Below the pieces are notes generated by a model that worked only from the letters and a program-made list of their open reading frames with translations, was not told the origin of the DNA and made no database searches. Shown one piece after another: positions 8,295 to 17,577 of a stretch of DNA of 64,000 nucleotides. Source of the DNA: Hydrogenophaga sp. IBVHS1 (GTDB lineage: Bacteria; Pseudomonadota; Gammaproteobacteria; Burkholderiales; Burkholderiaceae_C); NCBI RefSeq assembly GCF_002127265.1, contig NZ_NFUU01000001.1, forward strand, positions 1,240,001 through 1,304,000, given 5' to 3'. Positions within the stretch are counted from its first letter, which is position 1. Every line of letters starts with the position of its first letter. Made by a program: the position numbers and the translations under genes.

Positions 8295-9671
8295 ATGAAT
8301 GCCGACCTGCTGCTCTGGGCGCTGCTGATCCTGCTGTTGGTCAATCTGGCGCTGGTCGCCTGGTTGTTGTTGCGCCGCCCGCCCGTGGACACCGACGCGC
8401 TGGCGCATCGCCAGTTGCTGCTGGCGCAATTGCAGCAGCAGGGCCAGCGTGTGGAGCGGGTGGAGAGCGAACTGCGGCGCGAGATCAGCGAGTCGTCACG
8501 AGGCGGTCGCCAGGAAATCCAGCAGACGCTGGCCACGTTTCAGGAAACATTGACGGGGCAAGCCGCTGAGACCACGCGCACGCAGAACGCCCAGCTCGAC
8601 GCCTTTGCCCAGCAGCTCGTGCTGTTGCGCGGCACGCTGGGCGACACGCTCACGAAGCAGTTGCAGGACATGAGCGAAGGCAATGCGCGCAGGCTGGCCG
8701 AGATCCGCACCACGCTCGACGCCCAGCTGCAGCAGCTCCAGCAAGGCAATGCCGCGAAGCTCGACGAGATGCGCGCCACGGTCGACGAAAAACTGCAGAG
8801 CACCTTGCAGGCGCGCCTGGGCGAGAGCTTCAAGCAGGTGGCCGATCGGCTGGAGCAGGTGCACAAAGGCCTGGGCGAGATGCAGACGCTGGCGCAGGGC
8901 GTGGGCGACCTGAAGCACCTGCTGACCAACGTGAAGACGCGCGGCATGTTCGGCGAGGCCCAGCTCGGTGCCTTGCTGGAACAGGTGTTCGCCCCCGATC
9001 AGTACGCCACGCAGGTGACCACGCGCCCCGGCAGCCGCAACGCGGTGGACTTCGCCATCAAGCTGCCGGGGCGCGGCGACGATGGCGCGCCGTGCTGGCT
9101 GCCGATCGATGCCAAGTTCCCGAACGAAGACTACGAGCGTCTGCTCGACGCGCAACAGCGCGCGGATGTGGAAGGCGCCGAAGTGGCCGCACGAGGGCTG
9201 GAACAGCGCATCCGCCTGGAGGCGAAATCCATGGCCGACAAGTACCTGCAGCCTCCGCACACGACCGATTTCGCCATTCTCTTTCTGCCCACCGAAGGCC
9301 TGTACGCCGAGGTCTTGCGCCGGCCCGGGCTCATGGAAGTGCTGCAGCGCGAATACCGTGTGACGCTCGCCGGGCCGACCACGCTCATGGCCATGCTCAA
9401 TTCCCTGCAGATGGGCTTTCGCACGCTCGCGCTGGAGAAGCGCTCGAGCGAAGTCTGGCAGGTGCTGGGCGCGGTGAAGACCGAGTTCGGCAAATTCGGC
9501 GACGTGCTCGCGCGCGTGAAGAGCCAGACGCAGACCGTGCTCAACACGCTGGAAAACGCCGAGACGCGCAGCCGGGCGATGGGCAAGGCGCTGAAGACCG
9601 TGGAGGCCTTGCCGCAGGACCAGGCCAGCGCGCTGTTGCCACTGGACCCTTCCGACAACGCAGACGCTTGA
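8295..9671 (+). CDS. rmuC: DNA recombination protein RmuC
   Basis: A 458-residue protein with one N-terminal membrane anchor (LLLWALLILLLVNLALVAWLLL), a long glutamine-rich coiled coil to about residue 200, and the RmuC domain (KTRGMFGEAQLGALLEQVFAPDQY through LPTEGLYAEVLRRPGLMEVLQ and LNSLQMGFRTLALEKRSSEVWQVL). RmuC family proteins are predicted nuclease-fold proteins that limit inversion and rearrangement at short inverted repeats. The ATG at 8295 starts the anchor directly. The last codons overlap the TTG start of the following transporter. Confidence 0.93.
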   Translation: MNADLLLWALLILLLVNLALVAWLLLRRPPVDTDALAHRQLLLAQLQQQGQRVERVESELRREISESSRGGRQEIQQTLATFQETLTGQAAETTRTQNAQLDAFAQQLVLLRGTLGDTLTKQLQDMSEGNARRLAEIRTTLDAQLQQLQQGNAAKLDEMRATVDEKLQSTLQARLGESFKQVADRLEQVHKGLGEMQTLAQGVGDLKHLLTNVKTRGMFGEAQLGALLEQVFAPDQYATQVTTRPGSRNAVDFAIKLPGRGDDGAPCWLPIDAKFPNEDYERLLDAQQRADVEGAEVAARGLEQRIRLEAKSMADKYLQPPHTTDFAILFLPTEGLYAEVLRRPGLMEVLQREYRVTLAGPTTLMAMLNSLQMGFRTLALEKRSSEVWQVLGAVKTEFGKFGDVLARVKSQTQTVLNTLENAETRSRAMGKALKTVEALPQDQASALLPLDPSDNADA

Positions 9672-10849
9672 ACCCGAATCTGCGCACCGACCTCGCGCGC
9701 CTGATCGCAGCCCAGATCAGCCTGCATGCGTGCATGACCGGCTTTCGCCTCGCGGCACCGCTCATGGCACTTCGCGAGGGCTACAGCCCCGTGGCGGTGG
9801 GCGTGTTGCTGGCCCTTTTTGCCCTGGCACCGGTCTTCATGGCCCTGCCGGCCGGGCGTTATGCCGACCGTCGCGGTCTGCGCAAGCCGGTGGCCATCTC
9901 GGTGGGCGTGGCCACCGCCGGCGCGGCGCTGGCAGTGGCCTTCCCCTTTTTTCTGGTGCTGTGCCTGACCGCACTCACGTGCGGTGCAGCCACTGGCCTG
10001 GCGATGATCGCGTTGCAACGCCACGTGGGTCGGCTCGCCAACGGCGCCACCGAACTGCGGCAGGTCTTCAGCTGGATGTCCATCGGCCCGTCGATCTCCA
10101 ACTTCCTGGGGCCCTTTCTGGCCGGGGTGATGATCGACAGCTTCGGTTTTCGCGCGGCGTTCCTGCTGCTGGCCTTGTTCCCTTCCATGGCCTGGTTCTG
10201 GGTACGCCACACCGTGGAACACGAACCCGTGGCACCCGAACTGCGGCAGGCCAGCGGCTCGTCCTGGAACCTGCTGAAGGACAAGGGCTTCCGGAAGCTG
10301 ATGGCGATCAACTGGATGCTGTCTTCGTGCTGGGACGTCCACACCTTTCTGGTGCCGGTGCTGGGCCACGAGCGCGGCCTGAGCGCCACGGTGATCGGCA
10401 CCATCCTTGGCGCGTTTGCGCTGGCCGCCACGGCCATCCGCGTGCTCATGCCGTGGCTGGCCTCGCACCTGCGCGAATCGGTGGTGATCGGCGCGGCCAT
10501 GGCGGCCACGGCCGTGTTGTTCGCGATCTACCCGCTGGTGCACGCCGCCTGGGCCATGGGCGCACTGTCCGTACTGCTGGGTTTCGCGCTGGGCTCGGTG
10601 CAGCCCATGATCATGAGCTCGCTGCACCAGATGACCCCGCACCACCGCCACGGCGAGGCGCTCGGCCTGCGTGCCATGGCCATCAATGGGTCGAGCGTGG
10701 TCATGCCACTGCTGTTCGGGTCGGCCGGCGCGCTGGTGGGGGTGGGCGCGGTGTTCTGGCTGGTCGGCGGCGTGGTGGGAATGGGTTCACCGCTGGCCTG
10801 GACGCTGCGCACCTCGGCGCCCGAAGCCCCGCAACGCCACGACCCCTGA
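9668..10849 (+). CDS. MFS transporter
   Basis: A 393-residue major facilitator with about 12 hydrophobic segments. The loop between helices 2 and 3 carries the MFS signature GRYADRRGLRKP. The substrate is unknown; family members export drugs or move small metabolites. The start is judged to be TTG at 9668, overlapping the RmuC stop as TTGA and opening NPNLRTDLARLIAAQISL before the first helix; no ATG is better placed. It converges on the TetR gene (6 bases between stops). Confidence 0.85.
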   Translation: MNPNLRTDLARLIAAQISLHACMTGFRLAAPLMALREGYSPVAVGVLLALFALAPVFMALPAGRYADRRGLRKPVAISVGVATAGAALAVAFPFFLVLCLTALTCGAATGLAMIALQRHVGRLANGATELRQVFSWMSIGPSISNFLGPFLAGVMIDSFGFRAAFLLLALFPSMAWFWVRHTVEHEPVAPELRQASGSSWNLLKDKGFRKLMAINWMLSSCWDVHTFLVPVLGHERGLSATVIGTILGAFALAATAIRVLMPWLASHLRESVVIGAAMAATAVLFAIYPLVHAAWAMGALSVLLGFALGSVQPMIMSSLHQMTPHHRHGEALGLRAMAINGSSVVMPLLFGSAGALVGVGAVFWLVGGVVGMGSPLAWTLRTSAPEAPQRHDP

Positions 10850-10856
10850 GCCGCAT

Positions 10857-11510
10857 TCAGGCTGGCGTGGGTTCAGCCAGTGTGTAGCGTGAGCTCAGCT
10901 CGAAACCCAGACCCGCCAGGTAGGCATCGACGGTGTCGCGACCACTCTGAACGAGATCGAAAGCTTGCGGGTCGAGCAGCCAGTTCTGGATCAGCCCGTC
11001 CATCATCACGTGCAGCCCCAGCGCGGCGGTCGACAAGGGCATGGGGAGTGCAAGGTGCTCGCGCTTCACGGCCTGTCCCAGTGCCTCTTTGGTCATGGTC
11101 ATGCACTCATTGCGGACGCGCAGGTGGCGGTCTCGCACGGCCTGCATCTCGGTGACGTACTCCACCTTGTGGGTCGCCACCTCGAAGACCCGCCGGGTCT
11201 GTTCGTCGGTGGCGGTCTGCCGCAAGGCGCTCAACATGGCGTCGCGCAGGGCGAGCAGGGGGTCGGCGGTGGCTTGCACGGTGTTCGCCAGCGAACACTC
11301 CAGTGGCATGGTCACGCGTTCCATCATGGCGTTGAACAGGTCGGCCTTGTCCTTGAAGTGCCAGTAAATGGCGCCGCGCGTGGTGCCGGCCTCGGTGGCA
11401 ATGTCGTTGAGCGAGGTGCGCGAAACGCCTCGCGCCTGAAAGAGGTGCTCGGCCGCGTCCAGCAGGCTGTTGCGCGTTTCCAGCGCCTCGGTTTTGGTTC
11501 GTCGAACCAT
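10857..11510 (-). CDS. TetR/AcrR-family repressor of the RND efflux operon
   Basis: A 217-residue one-component regulator. The N-terminal HTH (RNSLLDAAEHLFQARGVSRTSLNDIATEAGTTRGAIYWHFKDKADLFNAM) is the classic TetR form, and the C-terminal TetR_C_2-like ligand domain resembles AcrR/TtgR. It is divergent from the RND efflux genes, and the gap between them contains an AcrR-like palindrome. Together these make it the local repressor of the pump, released by hydrophobic inducers. The start at 11510 gives the family-standard N-terminus MVRRTKTEALETR. Confidence 0.93.
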   Translation of the reverse strand: MVRRTKTEALETRNSLLDAAEHLFQARGVSRTSLNDIATEAGTTRGAIYWHFKDKADLFNAMMERVTMPLECSLANTVQATADPLLALRDAMLSALRQTATDEQTRRVFEVATHKVEYVTEMQAVRDRHLRVRNECMTMTKEALGQAVKREHLALPMPLSTAALGLHVMMDGLIQNWLLDPQAFDLVQSGRDTVDAYLAGLGFELSSRYTLAEPTPA

Positions 11511-11574
11511 AATGTGTGTCTCCTGTCGGCAAGCCCATCAAGACCCTCGCCAGTCTGGGCCCAAGTGCTGCACT

Positions 11575-11596
11575 ATACATACATTCTTGTATGTAT
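11575..11596. promoter_or_regulatory. TetR/AcrR-type operator palindrome
   Basis: A perfect 9-bp inverted repeat, ATACATACA and TGTATGTAT, around TTCT, in the divergent gap between the TetR gene and the efflux adaptor. It closely resembles the E. coli AcrR site (TACATACA-N-TGTATGTA class). A TATACT box at 11598-11603 abuts it and could be the efflux -10, so bound repressor would block transcription in both directions. Binding is inferred from sequence. Confidence 0.85.
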
Positions 11597-11678
11597 GTAT
11601 ACTGCACGGCTTTGCGGCAGCTGCCCCATCGTCACGTTGGCCCCCTCTGCGCAACCCCATCTTCACCCAAGGATATCC

Positions 11679-12944
11679 ATGTCCGCCTTGAGCCAAGTCA
11701 AGCCCGAGCCTTCCGTGCGCCCCCGCTTTTTCTCTGTCCCTCCGGCTCGCGTCTCGCGCGGTCTGGCCGTGTTGTCGCTGGCGGTGCTGCTGAGCGCGTG
11801 CGGCAAGTCCGAAGCGCCAGCGGCTGCGGCTGCACCGGGTGGTGGCATGCCCGCGCCAGAGGTGGGCGTGGTCACGGTGGCCCCGGGCGATGTGGGGCTG
11901 ATGACCGAGCTGCCAGGCCGGCTGGAAGCCTCGCGCGTGGCCCAGGTGAGGGCCCGGGCCGCTGGCATCCTGCAGGAACGCCTGTTCCGCGAAGGCAGCG
12001 AGGTCAAGGCCGGGCAGGCTCTGTTCCGCATCGATGCCGCTCCTTACACGGCCGCGCTGCAAAGCGCCCAGGCGAGTCTGGCGCGTTCGCAGGCCAACCT
12101 CACGCAGGCGACCGCGCTGGCTGAGCGCTATGCGCCACTGGTGAAGGAAAACGCCGTGAGCCAGCAGGAATTTGCCAGCGCCGTGGCAGCGCAGAAGCAG
12201 GCCGAGGCCGACGTGGCTGCTGGCCGGGCCTCGGTGCAGAGCGCCAGCATCACGCTCGGTTATGCCCGTGTCACGGCGCCTATCTCCGGCCGCATTGGCC
12301 GCGCGCTGGTGACCGAAGGTGCGCTGGTCGGGCAGGGCGAGGCCACGCAACTGGCGGTGATCCAGCAGATCAATCCGATGTATGTGAACTTCACCCAGTC
12401 GGCCGCCGAGGTTTACCAATTGCGCAAGGCCATGGAGAGCGGCCGGCTCAAGGGCGCTGGTGCGGATGCTGCCAGCGTTCAGGTGGTGCTCGAAGACGGC
12501 AGCGTGTATGAGCGGCCCGGCCGCCTGCTGTTCTCCGACCTCACGGTCGACAGCACCACGGGCCAGATCACCTTGCGCGCCGAAGTGCCCAACCCCAAGG
12601 GCACGCTGTTGCCGGGTCTCTATGTGCGTGTGCGCCTCGAGCAGGCCACGGCCGGCAACGCCATCACGCTGCCGCAGCAGGCGGTGACGCGCTCGGCGCA
12701 AGGTGACACGGTGTCGGTGGTCGGTGCCGATGGCAAGGTGGCACCGCGCAAGGTGAAGGTGGGTGGCGAGCAGAACGGCAAGTGGGTCATCGTCGATGGG
12801 CTCAAGGCGGGCGAGCAGGTGATGGTCGATGGCTTCCAGAAGCTGCAGATGATGCCGCCCGGCACACCGGTGAAGGCAGTGCCGTGGCAAGCCCCGGGCA
12901 GCGCCGCCCCAGCCCCCGCGCCGGCCCCTGCCGCATCGAGCTGA
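11679..12944 (+). CDS. RND efflux periplasmic adaptor (AcrA/MexA-like lipoprotein)
   Basis: A 421-residue membrane-fusion protein. The lipoprotein signal ends LLSACGKSEAP. The mature chain has the biotinyl-lipoyl half-motifs (LEASRVAQVRARAAGILQERLFREGSEVKAGQALFRID), an alanine/glutamine-rich alpha-hairpin (about residues 125-190) and the beta-barrel and membrane-proximal domains (LPQQAVTRSAQGDTVSVV). It bridges the inner-membrane pump and the outer-membrane channel. The start at 11679 has AAGGA about 6 bases upstream; the longer open frame begins inside the TetR gene and is discarded. The tail is an Ala-Pro-rich stretch. First gene of the three-gene operon. Confidence 0.95.
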   Translation: MSALSQVKPEPSVRPRFFSVPPARVSRGLAVLSLAVLLSACGKSEAPAAAAAPGGGMPAPEVGVVTVAPGDVGLMTELPGRLEASRVAQVRARAAGILQERLFREGSEVKAGQALFRIDAAPYTAALQSAQASLARSQANLTQATALAERYAPLVKENAVSQQEFASAVAAQKQAEADVAAGRASVQSASITLGYARVTAPISGRIGRALVTEGALVGQGEATQLAVIQQINPMYVNFTQSAAEVYQLRKAMESGRLKGAGADAASVQVVLEDGSVYERPGRLLFSDLTVDSTTGQITLRAEVPNPKGTLLPGLYVRVRLEQATAGNAITLPQQAVTRSAQGDTVSVVGADGKVAPRKVKVGGEQNGKWVIVDGLKAGEQVMVDGFQKLQMMPPGTPVKAVPWQAPGSAAPAPAPAPAASS

Positions 12945-12957
12945 GGAGCGCCCCGAC

Positions 12958-15900
12958 ATGGCGAAATTCTTCATTGACAGGCCGATCTTTGCCTGGGTGA
13001 TCGCGCTCTTCATCATGGTGATGGGCGGTGTGGCCATCACCCAGTTGCCGATTGCGCAATATCCACCGGTGGCGCCTCCCGCCATCGTCATCAACGCCAC
13101 CTACCCGGGCGCATCGGCGGCCACGCTGGAAGACAGCGTGCTCTCGGTGATCGAGCAGGAAATGAATGGCTCTCCCGGCCTGATCTACATGGAGTCGGTG
13201 GCGCAGGCCAACGGCACCGGCAGCATCACGCTGAGTTTCCAGACCGGCACCAACGCCGATCTGGCGCAGGTGGACGTGCAGAACCGGCTCTCGCGCGCTT
13301 CACCGCGCCTGCCTTCGGCGGTGACGCAGCAAGGTGTGCGAGTGGACAAGTCGCGCAGCAACTTCCTGCTGTTCACCATGTTGTCGAGCGACGACCCTGC
13401 ATGGAATCCCGTCGCGCTGGGCGACTACGCCTCTCGCAGCGTGGTGCCCGAACTGCAGCGTGTGACAGGCGTCGGCCAGGCGCAGCTCTTCGGCACCGAG
13501 CGTGCCATGCGCATCTGGATCGACCCGGCCAAGCTGCTGGGCTTCAACATGAGCGCCACCGACGTGACCGCCGCCATCCGGGCGCAGAACGCCCAGGTGT
13601 CGGCAGGTGAAATCGGTGCGCTGCCCAACGTGGGCGGTCAGAGCATTTCGGCCACCGTGGTGGTCAACGGTCAGCTCGCCAATATCGAACAGTTCGGCAA
13701 CATCGTGCTGCGCGCCACCCCCGACGGCGCCACCGTGCGACTGAAGGACGTGGCCCGTATCGAGCTGGGCGCCCAGGCCTATGCCACATCGGCGCGCCTG
13801 AACGGCCAGCCAGCGGTCGGTATCGGCGTGCAACTCTCGCCGAGTGGCAACGCACTGGCCACGGCCGATGCCGTGCGCGCCAAGATGACCGAGCTTGAGC
13901 AGTTCTTTCCGCCGGGCATGAGCTGGTCGATTCCCTACGACAGCTCGCGCTTCGTGAAGATTTCCATCCAGCAGGTGGCGGTGACGCTGGGCGAGGCCAT
14001 GCTGCTAGTGTTCCTGGTGATGTTCCTGTTCCTTCAGAACTTCCGCTACACCATCATCCCCACCATCGTGGTGCCGGTGGCGTTGCTGGGCACCTTCGCC
14101 ACGCTGCTGGCCATGGGTTTCTCCATCAACGTGCTCACCATGTTCGGCATGGTGCTGGTGATCGGCATCGTGGTGGACGATGCCATCGTGGTGGTGGAGA
14201 ACGTCGAGCGCATCATGAGCGAGGAAGGCCTGCCACCGCTGGAGGCCACACGCAAGGCCATGGGCCAGATTTCCGGCGCCATCATCGGCGTGACGGTGGT
14301 GCTGATCTCGGTGTTCGTGCCACTGGCCTTCTTCAGCGGATCGGTGGGCAACATCTACCGCCAGTTCGCGGCCGTGATGGGCGTGTCCATCGCCTTCTCG
14401 GCCTTCATGGCGCTCTCGCTCACGCCGGCCTTGTGCGCCACCCTGCTCAAGCAGGTGGAAGCCGGGCACAACCACGAGAAGAAGGGCTTCTTCGGCTGGT
14501 TCAACCGCGGCTTCAGGCGCACCGCCAAGCGATACGAAGGCGGCGTGGCCGCGCTGCTGCCGCGCGCCGGTCGCACACTCATCATCTACGCGGCGATCGT
14601 CGCCGTGGCCGGTGTGGTCTACATGCGTTTGCCGACTTCGTTCCTCCCCAACGAAGACCAGGGCACCATGCTCGTGAATGTGCAGCTGCCGCCGGGCGCC
14701 ACGCAGGAGCGCACGCTGGACGTGATGAAGCAAGTGGAAGGCTTCATCCTCAAGCAGCCGGAAGTGCAGGGCATGGTCAGCGTGCTGGGCTTCAGCTTCT
14801 CGGGACAGGGGCAAAACGCCGCGCTGGCTTTCATCACGCTCAAGGACTGGTCTGAACGCACCGCGGCCGGCAGCTCGGCATCCGACATTGCGGGCCGGGC
14901 CTTCGGTGCACTCTCCGGCATTCGCGACGCGTTCATCTTCCCGCTCAGCCCGCCACCCATCCCCGAACTCGGCGCATCGTCCGGCTTCAGCTTCCGCCTG
15001 CAGGACCGCTCCGGCCAGGGCCGCGAGGCGCTGCTGGCGGCGCGCAACCAGTTGCTGGGCCTGGCTTCTCAGAGCAAAGTCATCACGCAGGTGCGCCCCG
15101 ATGGGCTGGAAGACGCGCCGCAGTTGCAGATCGACATCGACCGCGACAAGGCCAACGCGCTGGGTGTGGGTTTCGATTCGATCAATGCGGCCATCGGCAC
15201 TGCCCTCGGTTCGAGCTATGTGAACGACTTCCCCAACGCGGGCCGTCTGCAACGCGTGGTGGTGCAGGCCGATGCGCCCGCCCGCATGCAGCCCGATGAC
15301 CTGTTGCGCTTGAACGTGGTGAACAACAAAGGGCAGGCGGTGCCGATGTCGGCGTTCGCCAGCACGCGCTGGATCACGGGCCCGATGCAGACGGTGCGCT
15401 ACAACGGCTACCCGTCGATGCGCATCAGCGGCAGCGCCGCGCCTGGTTCCAGCACCGGTGCGGCCATTGCCGAGATGGAGAAGCTCGCGAGCCAGCTGCC
15501 GCAAGGTTTCGGCTACGAGTGGACCGGCCAGACACGCGAAGAAAAACTCGCGGGCGCCCAGGCACTGGTGCTCTACGGCTTCGCCATCCTCGCGGTGTTC
15601 CTGTGCCTGGCCGCGTTGTACGAGAGCTGGACCATCCCGCTCTCGGTGATTCTGGTGGTGCCGCTGGGCGTACTCGGTGTACTGCTGGCGACCTTGTTGC
15701 GCAACTACTCGAACGACGTGTACTTCCAGGTGGGGTTGATCACCATCATCGGACTCACGGCGAAGAACGCGATTCTGATCATCGAGTTCGCCAAAGACCT
15801 GCAGGCGCAGGGCAAGAGCGCGATCGAGGCGGCGCTGGGTGCTGCCCACATCCGGTTCCGCCCCATCATCATGACCTCAATGGCGTTCACCCTGGGTGTG

Positions 15901-16107
15901 CTGCCGCTGGCGCTGGCCTCTGGCGCGGGCTCGGCGAGCCAGCGCGCGATTGGCACCGGGGTGATCGGCGGCATGATCACCGGCACGGTGCTCGCGGTGA
16001 TTTTCGTGCCCATCTTCTTCGTCGTGGTCCGCACGCTCTTCAAAGGCAGCAAGCGCCAGCAAATGCACGATGCCGAGCAGGCCCGACACCATGGACATGG
16101 AGCCTAG
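12958..16107 (+). CDS. RND multidrug efflux permease (AcrB/MexB-like, HAE1)
   Basis: A full-length 1049-residue HAE1 pump. It opens MAKFFIDRPIFAWVIALFIM. The proton-relay aspartates are D407-D408 in GIVVDDAIVVVENV (the same numbers as in E. coli AcrB), with the partner lysine K936 in LTAKNAILIIEFAKDL. The two large periplasmic loops and 12 helices are intact. It exports hydrophobic drugs and solvents using the proton gradient. It follows the adaptor by 13 bases with a GAGGAG ribosome-binding site and precedes the outer-membrane factor by 3 bases. The C-terminus is short and basic. Confidence 0.97.
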   Translation: MAKFFIDRPIFAWVIALFIMVMGGVAITQLPIAQYPPVAPPAIVINATYPGASAATLEDSVLSVIEQEMNGSPGLIYMESVAQANGTGSITLSFQTGTNADLAQVDVQNRLSRASPRLPSAVTQQGVRVDKSRSNFLLFTMLSSDDPAWNPVALGDYASRSVVPELQRVTGVGQAQLFGTERAMRIWIDPAKLLGFNMSATDVTAAIRAQNAQVSAGEIGALPNVGGQSISATVVVNGQLANIEQFGNIVLRATPDGATVRLKDVARIELGAQAYATSARLNGQPAVGIGVQLSPSGNALATADAVRAKMTELEQFFPPGMSWSIPYDSSRFVKISIQQVAVTLGEAMLLVFLVMFLFLQNFRYTIIPTIVVPVALLGTFATLLAMGFSINVLTMFGMVLVIGIVVDDAIVVVENVERIMSEEGLPPLEATRKAMGQISGAIIGVTVVLISVFVPLAFFSGSVGNIYRQFAAVMGVSIAFSAFMALSLTPALCATLLKQVEAGHNHEKKGFFGWFNRGFRRTAKRYEGGVAALLPRAGRTLIIYAAIVAVAGVVYMRLPTSFLPNEDQGTMLVNVQLPPGATQERTLDVMKQVEGFILKQPEVQGMVSVLGFSFSGQGQNAALAFITLKDWSERTAAGSSASDIAGRAFGALSGIRDAFIFPLSPPPIPELGASSGFSFRLQDRSGQGREALLAARNQLLGLASQSKVITQVRPDGLEDAPQLQIDIDRDKANALGVGFDSINAAIGTALGSSYVNDFPNAGRLQRVVVQADAPARMQPDDLLRLNVVNNKGQAVPMSAFASTRWITGPMQTVRYNGYPSMRISGSAAPGSSTGAAIAEMEKLASQLPQGFGYEWTGQTREEKLAGAQALVLYGFAILAVFLCLAALYESWTIPLSVILVVPLGVLGVLLATLLRNYSNDVYFQVGLITIIGLTAKNAILIIEFAKDLQAQGKSAIEAALGAAHIRFRPIIMTSMAFTLGVLPLALASGAGSASQRAIGTGVIGGMITGTVLAVIFVPIFFVVVRTLFKGSKRQQMHDAEQARHHGHGA

Positions 16108-16110
16108 TCA

Positions 16111-17577
16111 ATGTTTGAAACACACCTCTCTTTGACGCGCACCACGCTCACGCTGGTGGCCTCTGCCGTGCTGGCCGGCTGCTCGATGATGCCGACCTAC
16201 GAACGGCCGGCGATGCCGGTGGCGCCCGAGTGGCCGGTGGCAACGCCTGCAGCTGCGGCCAATGCCACGCCTGCGGCCGACATCGCCTGGAGCGATTTCG
16301 TCGGCGATGCCCGCTTGCGCGAACTCATTGCCCTCTCGCTCGCCAACAACCGGGACCTGCGTGTGGCCACGCTCAACATCGAGCAGGTGCGCGCGCAGTA
16401 CCAGATTCGCAGCGCCGACCAGTTCCCTACCGTCAACCTCGCTGCCAGCGGCAACCGTCAGCCGGCGGCCGACGGCAGCGGTGGCATCAGCAGCGTCTAC
16501 AGCGTGGGCCTGGCGCTCAGCAGCTGGGAGATCGACTTTTTCGGCCGCATCGCCAGCCTGAAAGAAGCCGCGTTGGCACAGTACCTCGCCAGCGAAGAGG
16601 CGCAGCGCGCGGCACAGACCAGCCTGGTCGCGGCGGTGGCCAGCACCTGGCTGAGCCTGCAGGCCAACGAGGAACTGCTGGCCCTGACGCAGCGCACGCT
16701 CGCCACCCGCGAAGACTCGCTTCGTCTGAGCAAGCTGCGCTTCGACAATGGCGCGTCCTCCGCGCTGGACCTGCGCCAGGCCGAGTCGCTCAGCGCCTCT
16801 GCGCGGGTTTCGCTCGCGCAGCAGCGGCGCCTGCGGGCGCTGGATGTGAACGCGCTGACTTTGCTGGTGGGGCAGGCTCCGCCCGTGGGGCTGTTGCCCA
16901 CAGCGGCCCCCGCGCCTTCATCGACCACCGCTGGTGATGGCAGCGTCGCCGTGCCCTCCGCGCCTGCGATGGGCGCGTCCATGCTGCGCGACGTGCCGGC
17001 TGGCCTGCCCTCAGACCTGCTCACGCGCCGCGCCGACATCCGCCAGGCCGAGCAACTGCTGATTGCGGCCAACGCCAACATCGGCGCCGCGCGCGCCGCT
17101 TTCTTTCCGCGCATCTCGCTCACCGCCAGCGCGGGCACCGCCAGCTCCGATCTCTCTGGCCTGTTCAAGGATGGCAGCTGGGGCTTCACGCTGGCGCCTC
17201 AGGCGCTGCTGCCGATTTTCGACGCCGGGCGCAACCGCGCCAACCTCGACTCGGCCAAAGCGGGTCGCGAGATTGCGGTGGCTCAGTACGAGAAATCGAT
17301 TCAGACCGCTTTCCGTGAAGTGGCGGATGCGCTGGCGGGCAACGCCACGCTGGGCGACCAGTTGGCGGCGCAGCAAGTGCAGGCCACCGCAGAGGCCGAT
17401 CGTTTCCGTCTGGCCGAGCTGCGCTACCGCAACGGCGTGGCCAACTACCTTGATGTGCTCGATGCGCAGCGCTCGCTGTTTGCCACCCAGCAGGCGCTGG
17501 CGCAGACGCGGCTGGCGCAGCAGCAGAGCCAGGTGGCTTTGTACAAGGCCCTGGGCGGTGGCTGGACGCAGCCTTAG
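16111..17577 (+). CDS. Efflux outer-membrane channel lipoprotein (OprM/NodT family)
   Basis: A 488-residue outer-membrane factor of the TolC superfamily. The lipoprotein signal ends VLAGCSMMPTYERP. The long alpha-barrel repeats and the family segments LRELIALSLANNRDLRVATLNIEQVRAQYQI and SDLLTRRADIRQAEQLLIAANANIGAARAAFFPRISLTAS are present. It forms the exit duct of the tripartite pump. A Ser/Thr/Ala-rich insertion sits near residues 265-290. It is coupled to the pump gene by a 3-base gap. Its stop shares bases with the stop of the convergent LOG gene (17574-17577). Confidence 0.95.
   Translation: MFETHLSLTRTTLTLVASAVLAGCSMMPTYERPAMPVAPEWPVATPAAAANATPAADIAWSDFVGDARLRELIALSLANNRDLRVATLNIEQVRAQYQIRSADQFPTVNLAASGNRQPAADGSGGISSVYSVGLALSSWEIDFFGRIASLKEAALAQYLASEEAQRAAQTSLVAAVASTWLSLQANEELLALTQRTLATREDSLRLSKLRFDNGASSALDLRQAESLSASARVSLAQQRRLRALDVNALTLLVGQAPPVGLLPTAAPAPSSTTAGDGSVAVPSAPAMGASMLRDVPAGLPSDLLTRRADIRQAEQLLIAANANIGAARAAFFPRISLTASAGTASSDLSGLFKDGSWGFTLAPQALLPIFDAGRNRANLDSAKAGREIAVAQYEKSIQTAFREVADALAGNATLGDQLAAQQVQATAEADRFRLAELRYRNGVANYLDVLDAQRSLFATQQALAQTRLAQQQSQVALYKALGGGWTQP

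Noticed and set aside
14005-15849. A 614-codon minus-strand frame opposite the RND permease
   Set aside because: Low-complexity His/Arg/Gln composition, no start context, and complete overlap with an unambiguous RND gene.
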